Shown one piece after another: positions 1-11,770 of a stretch of DNA of 41,246 nucleotides. How positions within the stretch are numbered: position 1 is the first letter of the stretch; every line of letters begins with the position of its first letter. The DNA is taken from the NCBI GenBank assembly GCA_037447655.1, contig JBBHKE010002092.1, positions 1 through 41,246 of the forward strand, in the 5' to 3' direction. The position numbers were made by a program, and so were the translations under genes. The notes beneath the pieces are model-generated. The model was given only the letters and a program-made list of their open reading frames with translations, ran no database searches and had not been told where the DNA came from. The DNA comes from Zygnema cylindricum (lineage: Eukaryota > Streptophyta > Zygnematophyceae > Zygnematales > Zygnemataceae).

Positions 1-135
1 GGAGAGGGATTGTTATGGAGAGGGAGGGTTAAAGAGAGGGAGAGGGAGGGTGAAGGAGAGAGGAGGGGGGGGGGTAAGGGGAGAGGAGAGGGAGGGTTAA
101 TGAGAGAGGAGAGAGTGTGAGAGAGAGGGAGAGGA
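1..135. repeat. GA-rich low-complexity tract
   Basis: Almost pure purine on the plus strand, made of irregular GGAGAGGGA-type units with a G run near position 65. It reads open in several frames only because of its composition. Similar purine tracts recur near 1990-2060, and pyrimidine tracts on the same strand near 2885-3600. Confidence 0.9.
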
Positions 136-469
136 AGATTAGTCATGGAACCAAATAAGAAATTTGCCCCTTGCTTCAACCATTTTTTGCAAATCCTTTT
201 TTCATACGTTCACTTCAAAATGTTCTGTTAATAACGATTCTAACACTGCGGTCTGGTATTGGTATTTTTTTATCAGACCAATTAGTGATGAAGGTTTACT
301 TTCGAACATTGGCATTCTCAAGTTCCTTTAGAGTGATGTCAAAATGTGGGAATGGGAGTCGTAAAATCTGGTGTGAGAGCAAATCAAATATCAAGGGTGA
401 TAAAGGGACAGGAAGGACCAGTGTTTCCTTGAAAAGTAATTTTTGTTCATATGAATTTTGTTGAAAATG

Positions 470-870
470 AGGATTTTGTGACAATGAGGTGCAAGCCCAT
501 TTGTATACATTATCAGACGAGAAGTACGAAACTGTGACAGGACCCATAGGTGCGCTTATGGAGTCGTTTGGGATAAACCCACTGACTCTAGAAGATTTCA
601 TGTGAGTTTTTATTTACCTTTGTATGTTGTTACCTTTTTTTTTTCTGCAATTTCAGGGCTAGTGTGGGATTTGTTTTAAGGTTTTCGATGATGTTGAAGA
701 TGGAGGGAGATTTGGTACTTATTGTGTTTGCACATGAAGTTATATATAACCAATTTTCAATAATGAGGGAAGTTTCAGAGGCTCTTAAGTCACGAGGGTT
801 TTGGGATGTTGTAAGATTTATGGTTGTTCTATGCTTGTTAAGGATTTTATCCAATGAAAGTGTGCACTAG
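470..870 (+). CDS. Candidate two-exon 3' end of an unrecognised gene
   Basis: An open frame running from just after a stop at 468-470 ends at a strong donor (AT|GTGAGT, intron from 602). A long T-rich tract and TTTCAG acceptor follow at 656. Joining 601 to 657 keeps the frame open (LEDF-M-ASVGF...) to a TAG at 868-870. The first exon reads ...LYTLSDEKYETV... and ...GALMESFGINPLTLEDF; the second ends ...LRILSNESVH. I do not recognise the family. The intron would be only 55 nt, short for a plant, and the upstream exon boundary is not defined. It could equally be a decayed gene end or chance. Confidence 0.25.
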
Positions 871-1829
871 TTTGAGACATTGACGCCAGACATTGTACAT
901 GGAACAAGGCGAACTTTGAAATGAAAATACTGAAAATTGGAAACAGAAATATTGAAAATTAACGGAAATTGAACACGACATGTAAAGTTGACAATTGGGC
1001 ATCGCAGCTTCAGCCTAGAAAGTGTACAACATTTCAATTCTATTGTTGTTTACTACGTAGATTGTTTATGGCTGGTGTTTATAAACTTTGAGGAACAGCT
1101 TAACTGTTTCAATTTCTCCGTTTCATTTGCAAGCGGTGTCAAAACTGATGGATGGGATTGTTTTTCTAAAATACTGCTATCTGTGAGTTTCTTGCAAAAT
1201 AGTTTGTAATTCATGTTCAAATTGTCTTTTTCTGAAGCATTTGGTGCGCACATTTATATCACGTGATTTCTAATACTTTCTTTCAATGTGTTTTGCAGTT
1301 ACAGTTAAATATGACACGGTTTCGTTTTGTAGGTAAAACGCGACTAATCGTACATTTGGTACATTATTTTTGAGTAATTGCACATAAGTTTTGCACAACC
1401 GATTGTACCAATACCCACAAATGAGAGTAAATTTCTTCATTGAAAATCCCTCGTGGGTCTTTACATGTGTACGAGAGAAATTTGCAAGTTGACGGAATTT
1501 CTGAGAAAAGGAAGATTAAAAAGAACTGTGTCAGGTTTAACATTTGAACCGGCACCGTCGACAAACTCAAACATCAACTTTTGGTACGATAGTATCTTGA
1601 GTGTTTTTTATGGGTGACTGGAGCATATTACCATGCAGTAAAATTCCTTATGCTTAGAAAATCAGATCGGCAATAAGCTTATGACATTTCTGACTATATA
1701 TTATATTGTAAACCTCTTCTGAGACTTGCTGTAGTGAGGGAGGAGAAGTAAATCTCCAACATGAGCAATTGTTAAGGAATCAGCACACCAATTGGGGTGG
1801 AAATTTATTGATAGTAAATAAATGGAGTG
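871..1829. other. No gene recognised
   Basis: AT-rich sequence with only short open frames on both strands. No recognisable protein, tRNA or transposon terminus was seen. It may be 3' flank or intron of the candidate at 470-870, or part of a very long intron of the minus-strand receptor-kinase gene. Confidence 0.5.
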
Positions 1830-3419
1830 AGGTGGAAGTGACTTTTACGTTGTGCTAGAGCCTATCGTGATTTTCATTGAAGTCAAGATCTTGTCAAGTG
1901 ACTTGATTCGACCATTGCCGTTCCATGGTGAACTTTGTTGGATAGTTGGTGTGCAATTAGAGAGTTAGAGGACCACTCGCTGTGGAGAAGCTACTAGAGG
2001 GGAGGAGGGAGAGGAGAAGGAGACAGGGGTGAAGGGAAATGAAGGAGGGAGAGGAAGGAGTAGTTGGGGTGAAGGTCCGTGGAATGGTACGAGTTTTGAG
2101 AAGAGGTGTGACAGTCTTTTTGAAAAAAGTGCCATTAATTGGGGCTACAACGAGAGAAACGATATGAAGGAAAATAGAGTATAAGTTGATTGTTACGCTT
2201 TTAATTAGAATTGAGAGAGCTTCCATTTTTGAAGTGTCTTACAACAATTTTGTTAACCAAATTAGAAATTTCTTAGTTTGAGAATTTTACATTGTTGAGA
2301 ACTTTATTGAAAAGTAGACTCGAATAACAAAAATTTGTACCATTTATCAGGGCTAGAGGCGCCTTTTAACCAAATATTTTGTTAAAAGTCAGGAGTTATT
2401 AGGATGTAGAAGATGTTATATTTTTTCCTGTTTCCTCAAGTTTCTTTTTCTTAAGAATATTCTGCCCGAAGCAGCTGGCAGCTTAAAAAATTTGTGAAGC
2501 GCTTCTGTTTTTTTATCGCCATCCTTTCCTTTTGATTCCTTTTTTTTTTGGCTTTTTGATGGTTAGGAAAATTAAACCCTCCTACTAACTTCTAAAAAAG
2601 TTGTAATTGTTACCTTGACATGTCCAGAAAAGGAACTTGGGGAGATTTTGAATTGAAACTTTTTACACGTGACAAAAATGCAAACTCAATTTTTTATTAT
2701 TTTTTTATACATTATTTTTTTAATTTCATATGAGTGCAATAGAGAATGTGAAGACTCCACACATTCTGTAAAGCTTTGGTTAAAAACATGATAAGAAAAA
2801 CAAATTTAACATGCCTCATCTCCACTTAAAAATATTAACTCAAAAGTATCAAATGACATCAACGACTATATAGACACTATAAATGTTCCCTCTCCCTCTC
2901 CCCCTCCCCCTCCCCCTCCCCCTCCTTAGGCCCAATTTCAGGCATCTCTTCCAAAAAGAAACATCACAAATCTCCTTAAAACTCGTAGTATTCCTCGCTT
3001 TATCCTTACCCCAGCTCCTTCCTCTTCCTCCCCCATTTCCTTTCCCGTCTGCCTCTCTCTCTCTTTCTCTCTATCCTCTACCTGTAGTGGGTTCTCGCCT
3101 CACTCTCCTCTCCATATACCATCTTCTCACCTCTCTCTCTTCTCCCTATAGTAGCTTCTCACCTCTCTCTCCTCTCCCTACAGTAGCTTCTCGCTTCTCT
3201 CTCCTCTCCCTATAGCAACTTCTCCCCTCTCCCTCCTCCCCGCTAGTAGCTTCTCTACAGGAAGGAGTGGCCAGGTACCTCTACCACTCTATTTGCACAC
3301 CAACTTTTCAACAAAGGACACCATGGAACGGTAATGGTCGAATCGAGTCACTCGACAAGTTCTTGACTTAAATAAAAATCACGATAGGCTCTAGCACAAA
3401 GAAAAAGCCACTTCCACTT
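1830..3419. repeat. Inverted-repeat unit with 0.3-0.5 kb arms
   Basis: The left arm (about 1830-2146) is the reverse complement, with mismatches and indels, of the right arm (about 2927-3419). The outer arm pieces match clearly: GTGCTAGAGCCTATCGTGAT near 1851 is opposed by its exact complement near 3379, and the segments around the purine tract (near 2000, opposed near 3230) and TACGAGTTTT (near 2090) are also paired. The right arm is longer because of 32-bp tandem repeats. The loop is about 780 bp of AT-rich DNA with no ORF. No clear target-site duplication was found at the edges, so the transposon class is undetermined. Confidence 0.7.
3087..3255. repeat. 32-bp pyrimidine-rich minisatellite
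   Basis: Units containing GTAGCTTCTC followed by CT-rich sequence start at 3151, 3183 and 3215 (exact 32-bp spacing), with more diverged units upstream to about 3087. The array lies inside the right arm of the inverted repeat. The left arm has a single unit (near 1985), so the expansion happened after the arms formed. Confidence 0.8.
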
Positions 3420-3440
3420 CGACCCAGCTTTAACGCAAAT

Positions 3441-3600
3441 CCAAACTGTCACTCTCTCCCTCTCCCTCCCCCCTCCCCCTTTCCCTTCCCCTCTCTCTTT
3501 GTACCTATCTCGCCCTCCTTCCCCCCCCCCCCCCCCCCCCCCCCCCTCTCCCCCCTCCCCCATCCGAACCCTCCTCACCCCCTCCCCCCCTCCCCCTTTA
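3441..3600. repeat. C-rich low-complexity tract with a 26-C run
   Basis: Pyrimidine-only sequence including an uninterrupted C run at 3521-3546, abutting the right arm of the inverted-repeat unit. The minus strand is a long G tract with G-quadruplex potential. The length of the homopolymer may be unreliable. Confidence 0.85.
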
Positions 3601-3799
3601 TGCAAATTTGTTCCGCTCTGCTTTATTTTCAAATGAAATGTTTGGAGTCACAAACTGAGTTTCTCAAAAACACGGATTAAGAATAAAATGAATCAATTAA
3701 GCAAATTGGGGTCCGTACAGAAACATTTGATCCTTATTAAAATGCATTTTTGACATTAATGCCAAATTAACAAACTAATTGCCAAAAGGAACCGTAAGT

Positions 3800-4275
3800 T
3801 TAGAAAAAAAATGAATATCTAACATTGATGTCAAAACTGAGAGATTAAACTGACATTGGGTTCCACTCTGACCACTAAAACCTGAAAAAACAAAAGGGGA
3901 AGGAGGAGGGGGAGGGGGGGGGGGGGGAGGGTGTGAATTTCTTGTCTTATCCTTCTACTAACTATGCTTTTAGCTTGAGCTTGAGCTTGCCAGTAAACAT
4001 CATGAAATCAAGTGGATAATAATTTCAAAAAAAATCAATTCCCTCTTCCTTTCCACTTCCGTCTTCCCTCTTCTCCGTCTCTCTCCCCCTCTTCCGAACA
4101 TTTAGCCTTAAAAATATATACATTTTTGACATTGATTAAAGTGACAAAAACCCTGACCAGTAAAGGATTGGAAAAGGACCTCAACAAAAGCGAGAGAGGT
4201 TATTTTCTGCCCCATTGTTCTACTAAGTATACCTTGAACTTGCCAGTAAACATGACCACAAAAAAATGGATAATC
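3800..4275. repeat. Diverged direct duplication with a G-run
   Basis: The stretch at about 3805-4025 and the stretch at about 4100-4275 share an ordered series of matches: a TGACATT(G) block, TGACCA(C/G)TAAA, TTCTACTAA, CTTGCCAGTAAACAT and TGGATAAT. This is an old tandem duplication of about 200 bp. The left copy holds a 14-G run (3914-3927). It lies just 3' of the receptor-kinase exon and is probably intronic. Confidence 0.5.
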
Positions 4276-4329
4276 ATCGGAGGAAAACAAATATTCACCA
4301 AAAACATTCATTTTTCCAAAGTTGTGTAC

Positions 4330-6679
4330 CTGTACACTGAACCGAAACCTCCACGCCCCAGAAGATATTTGTCGTTAAAATTTTCTGTCACACGGGCAAT
4401 GTCTTCAATCGTAACATCTATCTCCAGCTTTTGGAAAACAACAAATTTTCCTTCGCTTGTCGTTCTGAAGGGCTTCAGGAATGAGGTAGTCAATTCCGTA
4501 CTGTCGTCGAAATAATCTCCTTTGCAAGTCCTAATTCTTCTCGAGAAAAGAATACACAATGCTACTACAATTATTAACCCCAGGAGTGCCCCTCCTACTA
4601 CAATACCAATAATGGCTCCTGTCGAGAGTGTTTTTTCAGTTTTAGAAGGAGAGGGATTTGGTGGAGGAGGACTATTTTGACAAGGTGAGAGGGATGTAGC
4701 CCCACAGAGACCTGAATTGTTACCATAAGAAGACACATTTTCGAGGTTTACAGGAAATTGTCCTGTCAGAAAATTGTTGGAAACATCAAAGAATGCGAGA
4801 GAAGTCAAATTTGCATAGATGGAAGGAATGGTTCCGTTGAGATTGTTGTGGGAAAAGTCGAGATGAATCAGGTTCAACCCACTGGAAAAATCAGAGGGAA
4901 GGGATCCTGACAGCTGATTGGAGGAGAAATCTACATACTTCAAAAAAAAAAAGTCTCCAAAAGAGGGCAGAGACCCAGAGATGTAGTTATTACCAAAGTC
5001 GATTACAGACAGAGTTGTAGGAAGGTCCGGAATTGAACCGTTGACTTTGTTGTTAGAGATATTGAGATCTTTTAGAGCACTCATTGCCTTAAGACTTGGA
5101 AGAGGACCAGAAAATGAGTTACCCGAAAGGTATAGTTTAATTAACTGGGCACTCCCGTTAAGATTTTGTGGAAGAAAACCAGAAAAAGAGTTATTTCGCA
5201 AATCGAGCTCTTGCAAGCTCGTTGAATATACAAATGTGGTGTTTGGAAGAGTTCCAGATAATTTATTTCCATGAATATAAGCAATTGTAAGGGAAGAACT
5301 TCGGAGGAAATTTGATTCGAGGGAGCTGTTGAGATTGTTGTAACTGAGGTCAACAAAAGTCAAATTCAAGGGTTCAAATAGGGTAGATGGTATGCCTCCA
5401 GATAATAAATTGTAACTTAAGTCCATCCTGGAGAGTTTAGGAGCCTTTGTACCCAACTTCGGTGGAATACCGCCGGTAAAAGAATTGTGGGAGAGATTTA
5501 GTGTGCCAAGAGTGGGCCAAGAAATGTTAGAAGGAATACTCCCACTGAAATTATTGTTGGCAAGATTGAGAATAGTCATTGTTCCTTGTTTTGTAAGAAA
5601 AGAGATGTTGCCACTTAATTGATTGTATTGAAGAAGAAGTTCACTTAAACCGGAACAATTTGTAAGGGAGGAAGGAAGTGGTCCTGAAAGAGAATTATTA
5701 TAAGCATGAAATACGCTAATTTTTTGACATGGTAAATCAGGTAAAGAGCCAGTGAACTTGTTATCAAATAAAGTCAAATAGTAAAGATTAACTAATTTAT
5801 TTAATTCTGTGGGAATCTGTCCCTCAAGCATATTATCATCTAAATTAAGAGATGTTAAATTGACCATTTTGGTAATTTCGGACGGAATTTTTCCGGTCAG
5901 ACGATTGCTGCTAAATAAAATACTGGTAAGGAGGGAACAATAAGAAATTTCCGGTGGAATTTCTCCGGTAAAACTGTTATTGCTTATATCTAAAATACTA
6001 ATGACGTCATCACTATTGCCTTGACACAAAGCTTTCAAGAAGTTAGTAACATTTGTGGCAAATAAATTTGAGCTAATAATAAAACTATAAAAAACCCCAT
6101 TTGCAACTTCTTTGGGTATTTCTCCTGTCAAATTGTTCAATGAAATGTCCAAAATTATTCCAAATTTCGCCTTTAAATTCCCAAATTCAGCAGGAATGCT
6201 TCCATTTAGTCGATTATTCTTGAGATCAAGATCTTCAAGGGGTAAACTTCCAAGAATTCCTGGAATCGGACCAATAAGATTCATTTCTGAAGCAACCAAA
6301 ATTTTTAAACTAGCCGGCCAATAAACAGACTTTTCCGGAAGAATTGACGGAGAAAGTTTGTTTAAACTTAGGTTAAGAACAGTCAGATTCCTTAAATTTC
6401 CCAACCAGGAAGGAAAAACTCCTGTGAACTTATTATCCCTCATGTACAGTAAATTCAGTGACGTCAGATTCCCCAAGGGAAGCTTGTCCATATCTCCAGA
6501 GAACAAATTTCCACCAATGTCAAGCGATTGCAGAGTTTTTAAACTTGCAATAACGTCCAAATTTCCGTTCAACCGTCGATTTCCGTTAAGGTTTAAGGAA
6601 ATAATCGATTTTAATCCTCTCCAATTCTCCGGAACTGAACCCTGAAGATTATTAGACGCCAAATCTAAATCAATCAGAG
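4330..6679 (-). CDS. LRR receptor-like kinase, large ectodomain exon (partial)
   Basis: One long exon encodes about 27 plant-type LRRs (LxxLxLxxNxLxGxIP). A short cysteine-containing cap (NNSGLCG...SPC) and a proline-rich juxtamembrane linker follow. Next come one hydrophobic span (GAIIGIVVGGALLG...ILF), basic stop-transfer residues (SRRIR), a cytoplasmic linker and the first kinase motif LLGRGGFGSVY. The open frame runs on to 6800 and 4308, but the exon is best bounded by a CTCTCAG acceptor at 6680 and a donor (TACAG|GTACAC) at 4330/4329, because the glycine-loop exon reads into the intron and then a stop. No frameshift or premature stop is seen, so the exon looks functional. The signal peptide and N-terminal cap lie in unseen upstream exons. 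The kinase catalytic exons (lysine, HRD and DFG motifs) are absent from the 4.3 kb downstream, so they are either beyond a long intron or lost. The family is a plasma-membrane Ser/Thr receptor kinase; the ligand cannot be inferred. Confidence 0.9.
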
Positions 6680-9321
6680 CTGAGAGAATGTTACACGTTT
6701 CATTTACGAAAAAAGAAAATAAACAGGATAATCTAAAATAGCTTTTTGACAATTTTGAAAACGTCTTTAGTCGACGGAAAAAGGAATATGATTCGTCCAA
6801 TTCTGGATTTTATCCCCCAAAAATGTTTTAACTTTTAAGACGCGTAAAACAGCCGCAAAAAACAATATAAGACACAAATTCCTAAATTTTGTTATTTATG
6901 TTTTTATTTAACACGTGGCAAACTATGAATGGCCATGATTTTAAAAGCCTTAATCCCATGCTCGTAAAAAATGGTCATCATAAAAAAAATGACCTTAAAA
7001 TAGCCGCTTTTGGGCCTTTTGGAGCGGAGCTAAATTCCGTGAGACCATATTTGAATGTCTTCCGCTGATATAACGCTAAAAGCTAAGTGTTTTTTGTCGC
7101 ACTTTCCTAGAAATCTATTTGTACGAAACTACGACTCCTTAAACACAATGAAATATGCTCCGATAAAAATAGGCCCAAAAGAAAAAAAAAAAAGGCGTTC
7201 TTTATTTAGGGTTTACAAACATCAGGTCGTAAGTCAGTTAAAAGATATGAGCCGATACAAAATCGGGTCGGTGGTATTTTGTCGCGACTGGGAGGCTTAC
7301 AAGACCATGGTCCACTCCGAAGATTATTGATGACGAACGTTAAACACGTGAAATTTGTCCAATGACAGCTGTCAAACGAGCATTAATTTCAGGTTACGAT
7401 GACAAAATCGCACCGTCCATCACTCGTCCTTCTATAATTTTTCAAAGGGGAAATATTTTTTTTTGAGCGGGTAGAAACGTTTGATATGCCCAGAGATAGA
7501 AAAAAATGAATAAACAGATGTCGGTGAATGGGTGTATGTAACATTGCAATTTGCAAACAATCTGCCCGACGGTCAGTTACAAAAAGTAAATCTAGAATTT
7601 TGAGTTTCCAGAATGGGGAAGGACCAGAAAAAAAAATAAAAAATGAAAAGCGCTGTAGAAAGATTTTGAGAGGAGGAAAAATAAGAATTCGGCAGTAGTC
7701 ATCAGATCCAGTGTCGAATCTTGCGCATGGATTATAGTCAATTAGTGCCAGACTGCCAGAGTCGGTGGGATCTGCATTTATTGATCTTGTACTTTACCGA
7801 GTGCTCACACCGTCGCTCAGGTGTACGGTCATACCGTACATCCGTGAGATTTCCAGCCTGGAACTTGGGCCATTACAGTAGCTTTGACCGGTGAGAATGT
7901 ACGGAATTACGCGGTATTTTTTGGTTGTTACGACGGGATGGACAATTGGACATTTTGCATGTACAAGTGGTACCCACGAGCAGTTTTTGAACTGTTTAAA
8001 CGTTTATAGCTGATCCCCGTTTTAACACCAGTTAAAACGCTGTCGCAGTTTTCAAAGTTTACGAATGGTGAGTGCTCAGAATTCAATACCCCAACACATA
8101 GTTGGCGACGAAGTTCTGGAAAAGTGCTCCGTGGCTTTGCAGCACTTTAGCGACTTAAAACGCGTCGCATATTATGCGCGTGCCCCAAGCGCGTTTTTGG
8201 AAGAAGCTTATAAGGCGCACATCTAGCGCACGCTGCTACAACACGTCTCTCCATGACAGTTGGTCACTGTGTATGACTTACACAAAGTGTACTATCTCTC
8301 GTACGAATTGTAACCATGCATCTACGTTGTAGCTATTGAGTGCAATAAGGGATTCATCCCTAATGCAAAAGTGATAAACTCGTAAATGACCCGTCCACGA
8401 GCCTAATAAGGAAATTCTACAAATTACACTCCATGAATGTGGTTTCGCAATTTTGATGAAGTTAATAAGACAGTACATACGATTGTTGAAAAACTACTAT
8501 TTACAATTACTTATCTATGAGTACGTGCGTCTTTAAAAATAACACAATTTAAAATCTTTTTTTACTTTAAACTTTCGTCTACTGTTTCAACTTATGGTAC
8601 AACTCGTATCTGTGAAGACGTACAAATAGTTCGAACTTGTGCAAAAGGTTAAAACGACGGAAATTGCGAGAATGTATTAACTAGAGTGAAAATCGGGTGT
8701 CCAACTCTTAAGGTTCAAACAATAAAAACGTTTTCTGCCGGTTCCAATAAAAAGTGATAAAAACGGTTTGAGATAAAAATGGAAAAAGTAGTGTAACGGC
8801 TTTCTGCACGGTCGAAATTGACTGTACGGAATGTGCGCATTCACCCTTGCGAAGCGCTCGCACTTGTGAATTTTCGACAAATAGGACCGGCCTTTTATTT
8901 GAAGCGACGTGACGTCGCTAACGACATGGCTACGAGATTTTGCTGTAAGGCGATCGCAGGACGACCATTACTAAGACCCAACATGCAAAAAGTTGAAAAG
9001 AAAGTTTTGAAAGTGTGCGACTGACGAGTAATGACAAGCCCGTTATTGTCCTTAAGTAGATGGACCCAACCGTCAGTTGATCAGAAACGGCCAAAAGAAA
9101 AGCTTAAAAGGTTTGGCGTATGGGCCTCAACAGGACTGGCCATGACCATGTCGGTTATAATCGCCAATCATATTGATGACGCATTTCAAGCAGAATCGCA
9201 TGTGACCACTTATATTGCTGACGATTTTGTAGCTGACGCATAAAATATTTTACTAGATAATGAGTGACACGCGTCACAGAGGTGACACGAGTAACGCGGT
9301 ATACCCGCCCTCATAAGAACA
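6680..9321. other. No gene recognised; possible 5' intron or flank of the receptor kinase
   Basis: AT-rich with several GTAC-bearing short repeats. The plus-strand open frames at 7055-7330, 8818-9024 and 9031-9243 and the minus-strand frame at 8278-8478 match nothing I recognise and lack supporting features. No signal-peptide or LRR-cap exon for the minus-strand kinase gene was found. A small hairpin (GGTCAT...ATGACC) lies at 6971-6993. Confidence 0.5.
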
Positions 9322-9329
9322 AAGAGTAC

Positions 9330-9798
9330 CATAGTTGTTCAAATCGCGCGATTTTATCATTTTTTTACTAGTTTTACGTATTATTCGTGACACTTGAAAA
9401 AATCGCAGAAAAACGCGATGTACTTTTTGTCCGATAAACTGAACACGCAATTTGCTGGAACTGTGCGGTATTTTACGGTAACTGTTCGCTTTTATACGGG
9501 AAATGTACGGAATTTGATGAAAAGATACGCTGCACGAATTAGTACTTCCTGTTCGGTAAACTGAAAAAAAATATTACGGTAAATGTACGAAACTGTACCG
9601 AAAACATACGGATTATTACGAAAAGAGACGGCAATTGTACAGAAATGTACAAACTGCGGTACATGTAAAATTCTTGTTTTACATGTACAGAATAGTACGG
9701 ACTCACATTCATTAACGATTTTTTCAAATCGTCCTTCCGATTTCTGCGTATTATTCGCTCGTTTTAATCGTGCGTAAAATACGATTTGAACAACTATG
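9330..9798. mobile_element. hAT-like MITE with 8-bp TSD
   Basis: Perfect 17-bp terminal inverted repeats, CATAGTTGTTCAAATCG at 9330-9346 and its complement at 9782-9798, are flanked by the perfect 8-bp duplication AAGAGTAC (9322-9329 and 9799-9806). An 8-bp TSD is characteristic of hAT transposons. The 469-bp element has no transposase ORF. Its interior is dense in TACGG/GTAC words. Confidence 0.88.
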
Positions 9799-9946
9799 AA
9801 GAGTACATACTATCGGACCGCAATATCGCACTGTATAGTACACAGAGTACGTACTTTATTCTGGTCGTGTACCAAATTCGGCCCGATAGAATTCACCGGT
9901 AGAATTCGTCATCATCGCGCTGCAAAAAAAATCATCGGATACTGTA

Positions 9947-10483
9947 CACCGTCAATCGCTATTAGAGTATATAACGCCAATTCGGTGCCCTTTTTTCAAA
10001 AAAAAAAACCCGAAATACAATCCATAATTCTATTTTTTCCATTATTCTAATTAAGGGTTTTTTTCAATTAGCGTTAATAATGGATGTACACTGCGATGGA
10101 AATAGTACAGGATATTTTCGTACAAAATGGTACTTTTTGAATTACAAAGGCATAAAAAGACACTTAACATTATTGCGTACACATGTGAATGTGCACTGGA
10201 AGAAAGAGATGCAAACTCGTCGACAAAATTCACGTTCTCATATGTTCGTCCGTCGACCGTGTGAACAGCACGACGGTGTACGAATTGTCAGATTTTGTAC
10301 GAATACACATATTAGTGTAGACATCGAAAGGGTGGGTAATTATTACTCAGGACAACTCAAATTAAAGTTAGGGATTAATTAGTATATATATATTTAAAAA
10401 AAAAAAAAATCCCGATTAGTGTTAATAACACTAATATTTCTTTTAAACTAGTTATTCCTTTACTCTAATAGCGATTGACGGTG
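9947..10483. mobile_element. TA-flanked MITE, copy 1
   Basis: CACCGTCAATCGCTATTAG at the left end is matched by its exact complement at the right end. Counting the flanking TA, 25 bases (9945-9969 and 10461-10485) form a perfect inverted repeat. A TA target duplication and these termini fit a Tc1/mariner-type non-autonomous element. An internal 100-codon open frame (10080-10382) has no recognisable domain and is not counted as a gene. Confidence 0.85.
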
Positions 10484-10640
10484 TAGCGGTGTAGCCTATT
10501 TAGAACTTTTGAGAAGCGCAGACTGTTTTTGTAACCAAAACGGGCGGGTCATATAAAGGCCCAAGAAATCTGTAAATTTTGAGACGCATATACCACGCTG
10601 GCCCGGATTTTCAAAGAGCGCGGGCTGTACGAAGTACTAA

Positions 10641-11585
10641 GGGTACGTCCTCATGTTTTAAAGAATCTACTTTTCTCTATCTTTTTGCCCTAAAATTCAG
10701 GGAACTTTGACAAAAACTTTAGCCGTACGAAAAAATCATTTTTACCAAAAAACAGTGAAAGTCAATTCATACTTTGAATGCACGACGTGTTTGTCGTCAT
10801 GTGAACGCATTTTGGCTTTTTCCCCTTTTCGACCGCAAGAGAATCCAGCCCATAAAAAAAATTCATCCAAAATCACCTCGAGGGAGTGTGTTTAGTTAAC
10901 GTACTGCCCAAACAGCGAATGAAAAAAGACCCACGCACGGCGCCACGCGAGTGGGAAAAATTTTGGACGAGGGAGAGTACTCGTTGTTTTTCTCCGTGCC
11001 CGTCACACGCATGTACGGAAAAAAAATTTCAAGGGTCTCGGACCTCCACTTGCATTCATGGGTCCTTTGCATATTTTTTTCGCCATCGTCCCCTTTCCTC
11101 TCTCCCTCTCACACTATCGCTTGTATCTCACACTTTATAGAATGCGACAAGGCAATATTGGTATAATATGAAAGATCTTTGAAAAATATATTTTTTGATC
11201 TTTTTTAGGATTTTATTTAATGGCAAGTCGAGTGAGAAAAGTAGAAAAAACGAAATCAGGAAACCATGGCGAAAAGTTCTTAAATCCGTGACGTTGACGT
11301 TGTCACAAGTGAGCATGACGTCACAAGGTCACAAAACCCTAATCATCTACAATTTCACAAAAATCTAGACGTCTACAACTATCGTTGTTTTTGTTGGCGT
11401 CACTACTCTTGCGAAGTTTCGTAGTCGTCTACAATCGTCATAAGTTGTACCTACGTCTAAAACCGTCACATGTCAAAGTTCCGATTTCATTTTTGCACAT
11501 TGGGACGCATTTCAAAGTAGTACGACGTATCTTCACTACAGTCCAAAATACTTTATCAAAGTAACGATTACATGGGGACGTACCC
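10641..11585. mobile_element. Harbinger-like non-autonomous element, copy 1
   Basis: The left terminus GGGTACGTCCTCATGT (10641) and right terminus ACATGGGGACGTACCC (ending 11585) are inverted repeats with one mismatch, flanked by TAA on both sides (10638-10640, 11586-11588). A TAA/TTA target duplication and a GG-initial TIR are typical of PIF/Harbinger MITEs. The 945-bp element has no transposase. An inverted, heavily interrupted relative begins 22 bp to its right. Confidence 0.72.
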
Positions 11586-11770
11586 TAACTATATTACCAA
11601 AGTCAATAGGGGGTATTTGAGCATGTAACCAATACTTTTGAAATGGTACTTTGGATTTTAGTGTAGATTCTCAGTACGTTCCAATGTGTAAAAATGAAAT
11701 CGTAACTTTGAAATGTGATGGCTGTAGACGTGGGTACAATTTGTGACGGTTGAAGAAGGCTACGAAACTA

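Noticed and set aside
1-4328. Kinase domain exons of the receptor gene
   Set aside because: Minus-strand frames were read for VAxK, HRDxKxxN and DFG motifs and none was found.
9031-9243. 70-codon plus-strand frame (MTSPLLSLSRW...) as a small gene
   Set aside because: No recognisable domain, splice signals or relative in the window; length within chance expectation.
10080-10382. 100-codon ORF inside the first TA MITE as a transposase
   Set aside because: No DDE/D or helix-turn-helix motif and far too short; not present in the second MITE copy.
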